64,000 nucleotides of DNA from Brachybacterium vulturis (GTDB lineage: Bacteria; Actinomycetota; Actinomycetes; Actinomycetales; Dermabacteraceae), in contig NZ_CP023563.1 of the NCBI RefSeq assembly GCF_002407185.1, positions 930,001 to 994,000 on the forward strand, written 5' to 3'. Positions 15,758-24,494 of the stretch are shown here, one piece after another. The notes beneath the pieces were generated by a model, which saw only the letters and a program-made list of their open reading frames with translations, was not told the origin of the DNA and made no database searches. Made by a program: the position numbers and the translations under genes. How positions within the stretch are numbered: position 1 is the stretch's first letter; the number at the start of each line of letters is the position of its first letter.

Positions 15758-17521
15758 ATGCTCTGGACCCTCCTCCGACGCCACGTCCGGCCGTACCTGC
15801 CGCTCGTGGCCGCCGTGATCGTGCTCCAGCTCGCGACCATCCTCGCGACCCTCTACCTGCCCAGCCTCAACGCCGACATCATCGACAACGGCGTGGCCAC
15901 GGGCGACACCGACTACATCTGGCGCGTCGGCGGCGTCATGCTGGTCGTCGCGATGGCGCAGGTGGTCACCGCGATCGCCTCGGTCTGGTGCGGTGCCCGG
16001 GTCTCGATGGGGATGGGCCGGGACATCCGCCGCGCGATCTTCACCCGGGTGGACCGCTTCTCCACCGAGGAGATGGGCCGCTACGGCGCTCCCACCCTGA
16101 TCACGCGCGCCACCAATGACGTTCAGCAGGTGCAGATGCTGGCGCTCATGACGCTGAACTTCATGGTCATGGTGCCGATCATGTCCATCGGCGGGATCGT
16201 CATGGCGATCCGGGAGGACCCGGGGCTGTCCTGGCTGGTGTGGGTGGCGGTGCCGCTGCTGATGCTCATCGTGGGTCTGCTGGTCACCAAGCTGATGCCG
16301 CTGTTCCAGCGGATGCAGGACAATATCGACTCCATCAACTCCGTGATGCGCGAGCAGATCATGGGCATCCGCGTGGTGCGCGCCTTCGTGCGCGAGCGGC
16401 ACGAGACCGCCCGCTTCGAGACCGCCAACGCCACCTTGACCGACACCTCGGTGCGGATCGGCCGGCTGTTCGTGATCATGGGCCCGGCCATCACCGTGGT
16501 GCTGCACCTGGCCACCGCCGCCGTGCTCTGGTTCGGCGGCCACCGGGTCGACGCCGGACTGATGCAGGTGGGCGCGCTGACCGCGTTCATGCAGTACCTG
16601 CTGCTGATCCTGATGGCGGTCATGATGGGCACCTTCATGATGATGATGTTCCCGCGCGCGATCATCAGCGCCCGCCGCATCCAGGAGGTCCTCGAGACCG
16701 TCCCCACCCTCGCCGAACCCGCGCAGCCGGTCGTCCTCGGAGCGGCCGGCGGCGGTGCGGAGATCGAGTTCCGCGATGTCACCTTCGCCTACCCCGGCGC
16801 CGAGGCCCCGGTGCTCGACGGCGTCACCTTCACCGCCGAGGCCGGCAGGACCACCGCCATCATCGGCTCCACCGGCGCCGGCAAGACCACCCTGGTCAGC
16901 CTCATCCCGCGCCTGCACGACGCGAGCAGCGGCCAGGTGCTGCTCGACGGCGTCCCGGTCACCGACCTCGCCCGCGCCACCATCTCGGAGACCGTCGGCC
17001 TGGTGCCGCAGAAGCCCTACCTGTTCTCCGGCACCATCGCCCACAACCTCCGCTTCGGCGACCCGGCGGCCGACGACGAGCGGCTGTGGCACGCGCTGGA
17101 CGTCGCCCAGGGCACCGAGTTCGTCGCCGACCGCACCACCGGTGAGGGGGAGGCGGCGGCGATCGGGCTCGAGTCGACCGTCTCCCAGGGCGGCACCAAC
17201 GTCTCCGGCGGGCAGCGCCAGCGCCTGTGCATCGCCCGCACCCTGGTCGCCGCGCCGCGGGTGTACGTCTTCGACGACTCCTTCTCCGCGCTGGACGTCA
17301 CCACCGATGCGCTGGTCCGCGAGGGCCTGGACCGCCACACCCACGGCGCGACCACGATCATCGTCGCCCAGCGCATCTCCACCATCACCGGCGCCGATCA
17401 GATCCTGGTGCTCGAGGAGGGGAGGATCGTGGGCCGCGGCACCCACGAGCAGCTGCTGGAGCGCTCGCAGACCTACCGGGAGATCGTCGACTCCCAGATC
17501 ACCGTGGAGGAGGCCGTATGA
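15758..17521 (+). CDS. ABC exporter half-transporter A (degenerate Walker B)
   Basis: 587-residue half transporter: six-helix exporter domain (about 1-310) then ATPase domain (about 335-580). Walker A GSTGAGKTT is at 370-378, signature VSGGQ at 482-486, and Walker B YVFDDSFSALD at 503-513, where the catalytic Glu position is Asp507. Together with the partner's abnormal signature this yields one degenerate and one canonical ATP site, the layout of heterodimeric exporters such as TM287/288. Substrate unknown; homologues export drugs, lipids or peptides. The stop overlaps the partner start by ATGA. Confidence 0.9.
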   Translation: MLWTLLRRHVRPYLPLVAAVIVLQLATILATLYLPSLNADIIDNGVATGDTDYIWRVGGVMLVVAMAQVVTAIASVWCGARVSMGMGRDIRRAIFTRVDRFSTEEMGRYGAPTLITRATNDVQQVQMLALMTLNFMVMVPIMSIGGIVMAIREDPGLSWLVWVAVPLLMLIVGLLVTKLMPLFQRMQDNIDSINSVMREQIMGIRVVRAFVRERHETARFETANATLTDTSVRIGRLFVIMGPAITVVLHLATAAVLWFGGHRVDAGLMQVGALTAFMQYLLLILMAVMMGTFMMMMFPRAIISARRIQEVLETVPTLAEPAQPVVLGAAGGGAEIEFRDVTFAYPGAEAPVLDGVTFTAEAGRTTAIIGSTGAGKTTLVSLIPRLHDASSGQVLLDGVPVTDLARATISETVGLVPQKPYLFSGTIAHNLRFGDPAADDERLWHALDVAQGTEFVADRTTGEGEAAAIGLESTVSQGGTNVSGGQRQRLCIARTLVAAPRVYVFDDSFSALDVTTDALVREGLDRHTHGATTIIVAQRISTITGADQILVLEEGRIVGRGTHEQLLERSQTYREIVDSQITVEEAV

Positions 17522-19569
17522 GCGCGCGGAAGAAGAGCGGCCGCTCGCAGGAGGCGACCGCGAAGGCCGCCGGCCCGACCACCGGCAAGGCCGGCGGTCC
17601 CGCGGCCGAGCTGACCGAGGCCGAGATCCTGGAGATGCAGGACTCGATGAGCAACGAATGGGGCGAGTCCGCGCCGCGGAAGGCCAAGGCCTTCTGGCCC
17701 TCGGCGCTGCGCCTGGCGAGCACCTTCGGCGACCACAAGCTGGGCCTGGCCATCGTGCTCGCCTTCGGGCTGGTCTCCACCGTGCTCTCGGTGTGGGCGC
17801 CGCTGATCCTCGGCGACGCGATGGACGTCATCTTCGACGGCTTCCTCAGCGGGGAGGGGATCGCCTTCGACGCGCTCGGCCGCCTGCTGCTGATGGTGCT
17901 GGGCATGTACGTGATCGCGGCGCTGTTCGACTGGCTGCAGGGCCGGCTGCTGAACGACGTGGTCATGCGCATCGTCTACGTGCTGCGCGAGAAGATCGAG
18001 GCGAAGGTCAACCGGCTGCCGCTGAGCTATTTCGACACCCGCCAGCGCGGTGACCTGCTCTCCCGCACCACCAACGACGTCGACAACGTCCAGACCGCCC
18101 TCCAGCAGGCCTTCGCCTCGCTGGTCTACGCGGTGCTGACCCTCGTGGGCATCACCGTGATGATGTTCTGGCTGTCCTGGCAGCTGGCCCTGATCGCCCT
18201 GATCGCGCTGCCGATCTCCGCCGTCGCCATCGGCCTGATCGGCTCGAGGTCCCAGAAGCTGTTCACCGCGCAGTGGCGGCACACCGGGCGGCTGAACGGG
18301 CACGTCGAGGAGTCCTTCACCGGCCACGACCTGGTCACCGTCTTCGACCGTCAGGACGCGATGCGCGAGCAGTTCGATGAGCGCAACGAGGAGCTGTGGG
18401 AGGCCTCGTTCAAGGCCCAGTTCTACTCCGGCATGATCATGCCGATCATGCAGTGGGTGACCTATCTGGGCTACGTCGGCATCGCCGTGGTCGGCGGTCT
18501 GCGGATCGCGAGCGGACAGATGTCGCTGGGCCAGGTCACCGCCTTCATCCAGTACTCCCGCGAGTTCAACGCACCGCTGGGAGAGGTGGCCGGGATGGCG
18601 AACATGCTCATCTCCGGCGTGGCCTCGGCGGAGCGGATCTTCGAGCTGCTGGATGCCGAGGAGCAACAGGCCGATGGCGAGATCACCGCGGGCGCCGAGG
18701 GCGCACGCCGGATCGAGCGCGCCGAGCTCACCGGCCCCACCCGCGGCCGGATCGAGTTCGACCATGTCGCCTTCTCCTACACCCCGGAGAAGCCGCTGAT
18801 CACCGACCTGTCGCTGACCGCAGAGCCGGGGCAGACCATCGCCATCGTGGGCCCCACCGGCGCCGGCAAGACCACTCTGGTCAACCTCATCATGCGGTTC
18901 TACGAGATCGACGCCGGGCAGATCCGCCTGGACGGCGTGGACATCCGTGCGCTGGACCGCGGGGCGGTGCGTTCGTGCGTGGGCATGGTGCTGCAGGACG
19001 CGGTGCTGTTCGGCGGCACCATCCGGGAGAACATCCGCTACGGCCGGCTCGATGCGAGCGACGACGAGGTGGTCGCCGCCGCGACCGCCACCTTCGTGGA
19101 CCGCTTCGTGCACACCCTGCCCGAGGGCTACGACACCGTCATCGAGGACGAGGGCGCGAACGTCTCCGCCGGCGAGCGGCAGCTGATCACCATCGCCCGC
19201 GCCTTCCTCGCCGACCCGGCGCTGCTGATCCTCGACGAGGCCACCTCCTCCGTGGACACCCGCACCGAGGTGCTGGTGCAGGAGGCGATGGCCGCGCTGC
19301 GCACCGACCGCACCAGCTTCGTCATCGCCCACCGCCTCTCCACCATCCGCGATGCGGACGTGATCCTGGTGATGGAGCACGGCGACATCGTCGAGCAGGG
19401 CTCCCACGACCAGCTGCTCGAGGCCGAGGGCGCCTACCACCGCCTGTACTGGTCGCAGTTCGCCGCGGGCACCGACCCCGATGAGGACGAGGCGGTGCTC
19501 GAGAGATCGCTGACCGTCACCGGCGAGATCGCGGCCGTGGCCGAGGAGAGCACGGCGACCGAGGCGTAG
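17518..19569 (+). CDS. ABC exporter half-transporter B (canonical Walker B, altered signature)
   Basis: 683-residue partner of the preceding half transporter. A polar N-terminal extension of about 60 residues (KKSGRSQEA onward) precedes the six-helix domain, and the ATPase domain has Walker A GPTGAGKTT and canonical Walker B LLILDEATSSVD with catalytic Glu. Its signature motif is VSAGERQL rather than LSGGQ, so it completes the degenerate site with subunit A, while its Walker A/B with the normal signature of A form the active site. Start at 17518 is by ATGA overlap. A polar tail follows the ATPase. Confidence 0.9.
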   Translation: MSARKKSGRSQEATAKAAGPTTGKAGGPAAELTEAEILEMQDSMSNEWGESAPRKAKAFWPSALRLASTFGDHKLGLAIVLAFGLVSTVLSVWAPLILGDAMDVIFDGFLSGEGIAFDALGRLLLMVLGMYVIAALFDWLQGRLLNDVVMRIVYVLREKIEAKVNRLPLSYFDTRQRGDLLSRTTNDVDNVQTALQQAFASLVYAVLTLVGITVMMFWLSWQLALIALIALPISAVAIGLIGSRSQKLFTAQWRHTGRLNGHVEESFTGHDLVTVFDRQDAMREQFDERNEELWEASFKAQFYSGMIMPIMQWVTYLGYVGIAVVGGLRIASGQMSLGQVTAFIQYSREFNAPLGEVAGMANMLISGVASAERIFELLDAEEQQADGEITAGAEGARRIERAELTGPTRGRIEFDHVAFSYTPEKPLITDLSLTAEPGQTIAIVGPTGAGKTTLVNLIMRFYEIDAGQIRLDGVDIRALDRGAVRSCVGMVLQDAVLFGGTIRENIRYGRLDASDDEVVAAATATFVDRFVHTLPEGYDTVIEDEGANVSAGERQLITIARAFLADPALLILDEATSSVDTRTEVLVQEAMAALRTDRTSFVIAHRLSTIRDADVILVMEHGDIVEQGSHDQLLEAEGAYHRLYWSQFAAGTDPDEDEAVLERSLTVTGEIAAVAEESTATEA

Positions 19570-19642
19570 CAAGCGCGCTGCGGGCGAGGTTCTCGGGGAT
19601 CCCCCATGGGCAGCGCCGCGCCTGCCCGGTAGCGTCGGGGGC

Positions 19643-20806
19643 ATGGACGTCACGATCATCGGCGGCGGCATCGCCGGCCTCGCCCTCGCCCACGAGCTCG
19701 CCCCCGACCACGCCGTCACCGTGCTGGAGTCCTCACCGGGCCCCCGCGGCGGTGGCTTCATGATCGACTTCTTCGGCCCCGGCTTCCTCGCCGCCGAGCG
19801 GATGGGCATCATCGAGGAGCTCCGCTCGCGGGGGCATGCCTTCGACGGGGTGCGCTACGGGACCCCCGACGGGAAGGAATCCGGACGCATCGACGTGGGC
19901 CCGCTGGTCGCGGCCGCGGGCGGCCGCTACTTCTCGATCCTGCGTCCCGAGGTGGAGCTGGGGCTGCTGGCGGTGCTGCCTCAGTCGGTGGAGCTGCGCT
20001 GCTCGGCACGGGTGACGGCGGTCCGTGACCCTGCGCTCGAGGACGCCGGCGCGTCCGGCCGCGCCGCGGTCGACCTCGCCGACGGCAACACGCTCGAGAC
20101 CGACCTGATCGTCGCCTGCGACGGGGTGCGCTCCGTGGCGCGGGAGCTGGTCGCCCCGGGGCACGGCCCGATCGTGCCGATGGGCTACCGGGTGGCGAGC
20201 TACCTGTACGACGATCCGGAGCTCGCCGCCGAGCTGGGGGAGCGGATGCTGATGACCGACACCGTCGGCCGTGTGGGCTGGGCGTACGCGGCCGACGACT
20301 CCCGGGTCGGCGTGATGCTCGCCGAGCGGGTGCGGGCCGCGGGCACCAAGCGGCCCACCCCCGACCGGGAGCGGCTGCAGCGGGAGTTCGCCGGGCTGCA
20401 TCCGCAGGTGGATCGGGCCCTCGTCCACGCCCCGGAGAGCTTCTACGACGACCTGGTCGCCCAGGCGATCGCGCCGCGATGGAGCCGTGGCCGCATCGTG
20501 CTGGCCGGCGACGCCGCCCACGCTCCCTCGCTGCTGGCCGGGCAGGGCACCTCGGTCGCGATCGCCGGCGCCGAAGCGCTGGCCAGGAGCCTGCGCGCGA
20601 CCGGACCGTATGTCCAGGCGGGACTCGCCGAGTACGAGCGCCGCTGGCGGCCGACGGCGGAGAAGGTGCAGCGCTCCGGTCGGCGCAGCGCCGCCTTCTT
20701 CACCCCGTCCAGTCCCGCGCAGCTGCGCGGGCAGCAGATCGCCCGGCGTGTGGTGGGCCTGCCCGGCGTGAGCCGCCTGGTGACGCGGAGCTTCATCGCC
20801 CCCTGA
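19643..20806 (+). CDS. FAD-dependent monooxygenase (PHBH fold)
   Basis: 387-residue flavoprotein hydroxylase. It has the Rossmann GGGIAGL at about 7-13, the DG motif region VACDGVRSVARE in the middle, and the FAD ribityl-binding GDAAHAPS followed by GQGTSVAIAGAEALA. Such enzymes use NAD(P)H and oxygen to hydroxylate aromatic or polyketide substrates; TetX-like relatives inactivate tetracyclines. The substrate cannot be told from sequence. TAGCGT ends 7 bases before the ATG, so the mRNA is leaderless. The gene converges on the aldehyde dehydrogenase. Confidence 0.88.
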   Translation: MDVTIIGGGIAGLALAHELAPDHAVTVLESSPGPRGGGFMIDFFGPGFLAAERMGIIEELRSRGHAFDGVRYGTPDGKESGRIDVGPLVAAAGGRYFSILRPEVELGLLAVLPQSVELRCSARVTAVRDPALEDAGASGRAAVDLADGNTLETDLIVACDGVRSVARELVAPGHGPIVPMGYRVASYLYDDPELAAELGERMLMTDTVGRVGWAYAADDSRVGVMLAERVRAAGTKRPTPDRERLQREFAGLHPQVDRALVHAPESFYDDLVAQAIAPRWSRGRIVLAGDAAHAPSLLAGQGTSVAIAGAEALARSLRATGPYVQAGLAEYERRWRPTAEKVQRSGRRSAAFFTPSSPAQLRGQQIARRVVGLPGVSRLVTRSFIAP

Positions 20807-20854
20807 GAGGTGACGGGCCGGCTGCCGCCCGGCCCCGGGCAACGCTGCCGGGCA

Positions 20855-22231
20855 TCAGCTGGCCGACGTGCGGCGCAGCCGGGTGTTGACGAATTCGCCC
20901 ATGCCCCAGCGGCCCAGCTCCCGCCCGAAACCGGAGCGCTTCACGCCGCCGAAGGGCAGGCCGGCCCGCGTCGTCCCGTGCTCGTTGACGTAGGCCATCC
21001 CGACGTCGAGACGGTCGGCGACGTCCTTCGCGCGCTCGAGATCGGTGCCCCAGACGGAGCCGCTCAGACCGAACGGGACGTCGTTGGCGAGCTCGACGGC
21101 CTCCTCCTCCGAGGCGACCCCGTGGATCACGGCGACCGGCCCGAAGATCTCCTCCGTGTAGGCGTCCATCTCCGGCGTGACGCCGGTGAGCACCGCGGGC
21201 TGCATGAAGGCGCCGTCGCGCTCGAGGGGCTGTCCGCCCGTATGGAGCGTCGCGCCCTGGCGCACAGCGGTCGAGACCTGCTCGACGACCGTGTCCCGGG
21301 CACCGACCGACGAGAGGGGGCCGACGTCGACGCTCTCGTCCAGCGGATCTCCGATAGTCGCGTCCTCGAAGGCCGCGACGACGGTCGCGACGAACGCCTC
21401 GAGGCTCGCCGCAGGCACGAAGATCCGCTTCGGTGAGTTGCAGGCCTGCCCCGCGTTCGACAGCCGCGCGGTGGCGACGGTCCGAGCGACCTGCTCGAGG
21501 TCCGCATCGTCGAGCACGATCAGCGGATCGGACCCGCCGAGCTCCAGCACCGACTTCTTCAGGTGCTTGCCGGCATTCTCCGCGACCGCTGCCCCGGCCC
21601 TCTCGCTGCCGGTGAGGGACACCCCGCGCACCCGGGGATCGGCGATCATGTCGGCGATCTGCTCGTGGGAGGCGAAGACGTTGGCGTAGGCACCCTGTGG
21701 GACCCCCGCCTCGTGCAGGATCTCCGCCATGACCTCCGAGGAGCCGGCGCAGATCTCCGCGTGCTTGAGGATGATCGTGTTGCCTGCCATCAGGTTCGGG
21801 GCGACGAAGCGCGCCACCTGGTAGTACGGGTAGTTCCAGGGCATCACTCCGACCAGCGGGCCGATCGGCTCGGTCTGCACCAGCGACTCCTGCGCACCCT
21901 GCGGATCCAGCTGTTCGGGCTGCAGCAGCTCCGGTCCGTGGGTGGCGTACCAGCGGTAGATCGACCCGGCCAGCTTCACCTCGCCGAGGGCCTGCGCCAG
22001 CGGCTTGCCCATCTCGACGGCGATCAGCTCTGCCAGCTCCCGGGAGCGGTTCTTGTAGGCGTCGGCGACCCGTTCCAGGATCGCGGCGCGCTCCTGCGCC
22101 GCGGTGGCGCGCCACCGGTCGAACTCGGCATGGGACTGAGCGAGCACGCGCTCCATCTCCGTGCTGCCGAGGGTGGTGAATTCCTTGTCGGTCCGTCCCG
22201 TGGTCGGGTTGGTCGTCGTGTATCCAGCCAT
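20855..22231 (-). CDS. NAD(P)-dependent aldehyde dehydrogenase (succinate-semialdehyde dehydrogenase-like)
   Basis: 458-residue ALDH. The conserved PWNYPYYQ (131-138), SVLELGGSDP with general base Glu230 and GQACNSPKR with nucleophile Cys264 are intact. The short N-terminus and the PWNYP / CNSPKR variants are typical of the succinate-semialdehyde dehydrogenase branch that feeds GABA-derived semialdehyde into the TCA cycle; other aldehydes are possible. It has its own leaderless promoter with a palindrome upstream, so it is probably an independently regulated single gene. Confidence 0.9.
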   Translation of the reverse strand: MAGYTTTNPTTGRTDKEFTTLGSTEMERVLAQSHAEFDRWRATAAQERAAILERVADAYKNRSRELAELIAVEMGKPLAQALGEVKLAGSIYRWYATHGPELLQPEQLDPQGAQESLVQTEPIGPLVGVMPWNYPYYQVARFVAPNLMAGNTIILKHAEICAGSSEVMAEILHEAGVPQGAYANVFASHEQIADMIADPRVRGVSLTGSERAGAAVAENAGKHLKKSVLELGGSDPLIVLDDADLEQVARTVATARLSNAGQACNSPKRIFVPAASLEAFVATVVAAFEDATIGDPLDESVDVGPLSSVGARDTVVEQVSTAVRQGATLHTGGQPLERDGAFMQPAVLTGVTPEMDAYTEEIFGPVAVIHGVASEEEAVELANDVPFGLSGSVWGTDLERAKDVADRLDVGMAYVNEHGTTRAGLPFGGVKRSGFGRELGRWGMGEFVNTRLRRTSAS

Positions 22232-22237
22232 CCGCCC

Positions 22238-22286
22238 ACCCTGGTCCGACCCTCCGGATCTGTAAAGGCGGACCGTCCGATCGGTC
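22238..22286 (-). promoter_or_regulatory. promoter and candidate operator of the aldehyde dehydrogenase gene
   Basis: TTTACA (22266-22261) and CAGGGT (22243-22238) with 17-base spacing point left; the ATG lies 6 bases after the -10 box. Directly upstream of the -35 box is an inverted repeat GACCG (22271-22275) / CGGTC (22282-22286) with 6 bases between, a plausible site for a TetR-like or activator protein not encoded next door. Confidence 0.55.
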
Positions 22287-22309
22287 GTCGGGGCGGGGCG
22301 GGAGGCCGC

Positions 22310-22597
22310 TCAGAAGGGTGTCGAGGGCGGGGCGTCCGGCGGGGGCTCCGGCGGCGTGGGCTGCTCGGGCTGTGTCGGCGGGTCCGGCGCGGGCTCGGGC
22401 GACGGCTCGGGCGGCCGTCCCGGGATCGGCATCGGCGGGCCGGTGGGTGGTGCGTCGGGAGGGTGGCCCGGTGGGTCGGTGGGCGGATCCGTGGGGGGCC
22501 GCCCCGGTGGGGTCATCGGCGGCTCGCTCGGGGGTGGCAGCGTCGCCTCCGGCGGCAGGCCGGGTGGTTCCGGGGGCAGTGCGGGGCGGGCGGTCAT
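22310..22597 (-). CDS. proline-rich repeat small protein, unknown function
   Basis: 95-residue protein beginning MTARPALPPEPPG and made almost wholly of PP-containing units ([27 protein letters not shown]). No known domain, no signal sequence and no membrane segment. AAGGGA precedes the ATG, and the start lies 29 bases after the DUF779 stop on the same strand, suggesting a shared operon. Dense polyproline runs would stall ribosomes and depend on EF-P. It might instead be non-coding, since GC-rich repeats can look open; translation is unproven. Confidence 0.4.
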   Translation of the reverse strand: MTARPALPPEPPGLPPEATLPPPSEPPMTPPGRPPTDPPTDPPGHPPDAPPTGPPMPIPGRPPEPSPEPAPDPPTQPEQPTPPEPPPDAPPSTPF

Positions 22598-22626
22598 GGC
22601 GGTCCCTTCGTCGGGCGGCGGGACGC

Positions 22627-23124
22627 TCAGTCCGTGAGCATCCGCGAGCGGGTCAGGAATCGCTTCCCGTCGGTCGATTCGAGGCTGAACCCGCCGCCGC
22701 GCCCGTCGACCAGGTCGATCGTGAGGTGCGTGTGGCGCCAGTAGGCGAACTGCTCGCGGCTCATCCAGAAGTCCAGCGGTGAGGTGCCGCCGTCCGGCAG
22801 CGGCACCTGGACATGGCCCATCTTCACGTCCGCATCGCCGGTGAGGAAGTCCCCCTCGGGGAAGCACATGGGGGAGGAGCCGTCGCAGCAGCCGCCGGAC
22901 TGGTGGAACATCAGCGGTCCGTTGCGGTCGATGAGGCGCTGGATCTGCGTGAGTGCGGCACCGGTGAAGGCGACGCGGGAGAAGTCCTCACCCTCGACCG
23001 TCGGCTCCATCTCGAGGATGTCATCACCCGCGGTGGGCTCCGGCAGGCCAGGGGCCGGGGGCCGGCCGGGCTGAGGGCCGGGACCGGTGCGGCCCGGGGC
23101 CCGGGCGGTGGAGGACGTGCTCAT
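22627..23124 (-). CDS. DUF779 domain protein
   Basis: 165-residue protein. After a disordered N-terminal tail of about 60 residues, the DUF779 domain is recognisable by FHQSGGCCDGSSPMC, then GDFLTGDADVKMG and the FWMSREQFAYW segment. The CC pair and further Cys suggest metal or redox chemistry. Family members are usually found beside aldehyde dehydrogenases of the acetaldehyde type; here an ALDH is two genes downstream on the same strand, which fits. Start at 23124 has GGAAGGAG in front. Biochemical function unknown. Confidence 0.8.
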   Translation of the reverse strand: MSTSSTARAPGRTGPGPQPGRPPAPGLPEPTAGDDILEMEPTVEGEDFSRVAFTGAALTQIQRLIDRNGPLMFHQSGGCCDGSSPMCFPEGDFLTGDADVKMGHVQVPLPDGGTSPLDFWMSREQFAYWRHTHLTIDLVDGRGGGFSLESTDGKRFLTRSRMLTD

Positions 23125-23250
23125 CTCCGACTCCTTCCAGGAGGACCGCCGACCGTGGGCGACGGCCGACGACGATGTGGCAGTGACGCACGTCACCAGC
23201 ATACGCCTCACCCGCTGACGCGCACGGCGGGCCGGTCCTAGGGTGAACGG

Positions 23251-24255
23251 ATGGAACATCGTCACCTCGGCCGCTCCGGCCTCAAGATCAGCGAGATCAT
23301 CTACGGCAACTGGCTCACCCATGCCTCCCAGGTCGAGGACGACCGCGCCCGCGCCTGCGTGCGCGCCGCCCTCGATGCCGGCATCTCGACCTTCGACACC
23401 GCCGACACCTATGCCAACACCGCCGCCGAGGTCGTCCTCGGCGAGGCGCTGAAGGGCGAGCGTCGTGAGTCGCTCGAGATCTTCACCAAGGTCTACTTCC
23501 CCACCGGTCCCAAGGGGCACAACGACACCGGCCTGTCCCGCAAGCACATCCGCGAGTCGATCGACGCCTCGCTGACGCGCCTGCAGACCGACTACGTCGA
23601 CCTCTACCAGGCCCACCGCTACGACTACGCGACCCCGCTCGAGGAGACGATGCAGGCGTTCGCCGACGTCGTCCACTCCGGCAAGGCGCTGTACATCGGG
23701 GTCTCCGAATGGAACGCCGACCAGCTGCGCGCCGGCCACCAGCTGGCCCGCGAGCACGGCATCCAGCTGATCTCCAACCAGCCCCAGTACTCGATGCTGT
23801 GGCGCGTGATCGAGGAGCGCGTGGTCCCCACCTCCCGCGAGCTGGGCATCTCCCAGATCGTGTGGTCGCCGGTGGCCCAGGGAATCCTCACCGGCAAGTA
23901 CAAGCCCGGCGCTGAGGCGCCCGAGGGCTCCCGCGCCCGCGACGAGAAGGGCGGCGCGGACATGATCAAGCGCTTCCTGAACGACGAGGTGCTCACCGCC
24001 GTGCAGGGCCTGGCCCCGATCGCCGAGGAGCTGGACCTCACCCCGGCGCAGCTCGCCGTGGCCTGGGTGCTCAGCAACGACAACGTGGCCGGCGCGATCA
24101 TCGGCGCCTCCCGCCCCGAGCAGGTCACCGAGAACGTCAAGGCCGCCGGCGTGACGCTCGAGGCCGAGGTCAAGGCCCGCCTCGACGAGGTCCTCGGCGA
24201 GATCCCCGAGACGGACCCCGCCAAGACCCTCTCCCCGGCGCAGCGCCTGGCCTGA
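23251..24255 (+). CDS. aldo/keto reductase
   Basis: 334-residue NADPH-dependent (alpha/beta)8-barrel oxidoreductase. The tetrad is visible: Asp49 in FDTADTY, Tyr54, Lys80 in FTKVYFP and His122 in YQAHRYD. NADPH-binding GVSEWNADQL and the C-terminal IIGASRPEQV are typical; the sequence is closest to the voltage-gated potassium channel beta-subunit-like branch. Substrate unknown. TAGGGT ends 6 bases before the ATG (leaderless). It is divergent from the DUF779 gene, sharing a 126-base promoter region. Confidence 0.93.
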   Translation: MEHRHLGRSGLKISEIIYGNWLTHASQVEDDRARACVRAALDAGISTFDTADTYANTAAEVVLGEALKGERRESLEIFTKVYFPTGPKGHNDTGLSRKHIRESIDASLTRLQTDYVDLYQAHRYDYATPLEETMQAFADVVHSGKALYIGVSEWNADQLRAGHQLAREHGIQLISNQPQYSMLWRVIEERVVPTSRELGISQIVWSPVAQGILTGKYKPGAEAPEGSRARDEKGGADMIKRFLNDEVLTAVQGLAPIAEELDLTPAQLAVAWVLSNDNVAGAIIGASRPEQVTENVKAAGVTLEAEVKARLDEVLGEIPETDPAKTLSPAQRLA

Positions 24256-24303
24256 GCCCGGCACAGCCCCGGACGGCGGCCGGCAGCCCCGGACGGCGGT
24301 CGC

Positions 24304-24365
24304 CTACTGGCGTCAGAGCGTTCTGTACGGCCATATGGGCATACGCATCGCTCTGACGCCAGTAG
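24304..24365. repeat. intergenic palindromic element, copy 2
   Basis: A perfect 17-bp inverted repeat (24304-24320 with 24349-24365) with a 28-base centre containing CCATATGG. It lies between the ends of the convergent aldo/keto reductase and AGCS symporter genes, so it can act as a terminator for both. It is preceded by a 16-base direct duplication (CAGCCCCGGACGGCGG, twice in 24266-24300) and followed directly by a 34-bp tandem repeat whose first unit starts within its right arm (GTAGTCGAC). Confidence 0.7.
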
Positions 24366-24463
24366 TCGACCACGGAGGGCAGCCGACGGGTGCGGGTAGT
24401 CGACCACGGTGGGCAGCCGACGGGTGCCAGTAGTCGACCACGGTGGGCAGCCGACGGGTGTGG
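24362..24463. repeat. three tandem 34-bp repeats
   Basis: Units at 24362-24395, 24396-24429 and 24430-24463 share GTAGTCGACCACGG followed by a GGGCAGCCGACGGGTG core; they differ at only a few positions. A degenerate partial unit (GCAGCCGGCC) follows. There are no spacers, so this is not a CRISPR. The first unit begins in the right arm of the adjacent palindromic element, suggesting the array grew from the element's flank. Confidence 0.8.
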
Positions 24464-24494
24464 GCAGCCGGCCACCGCGGATCTGAGGATCAGG

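Noticed and set aside
24362-24463. CRISPR-like array
   Set aside because: The three 34-bp units abut with no spacers and no cas genes occur in the window.
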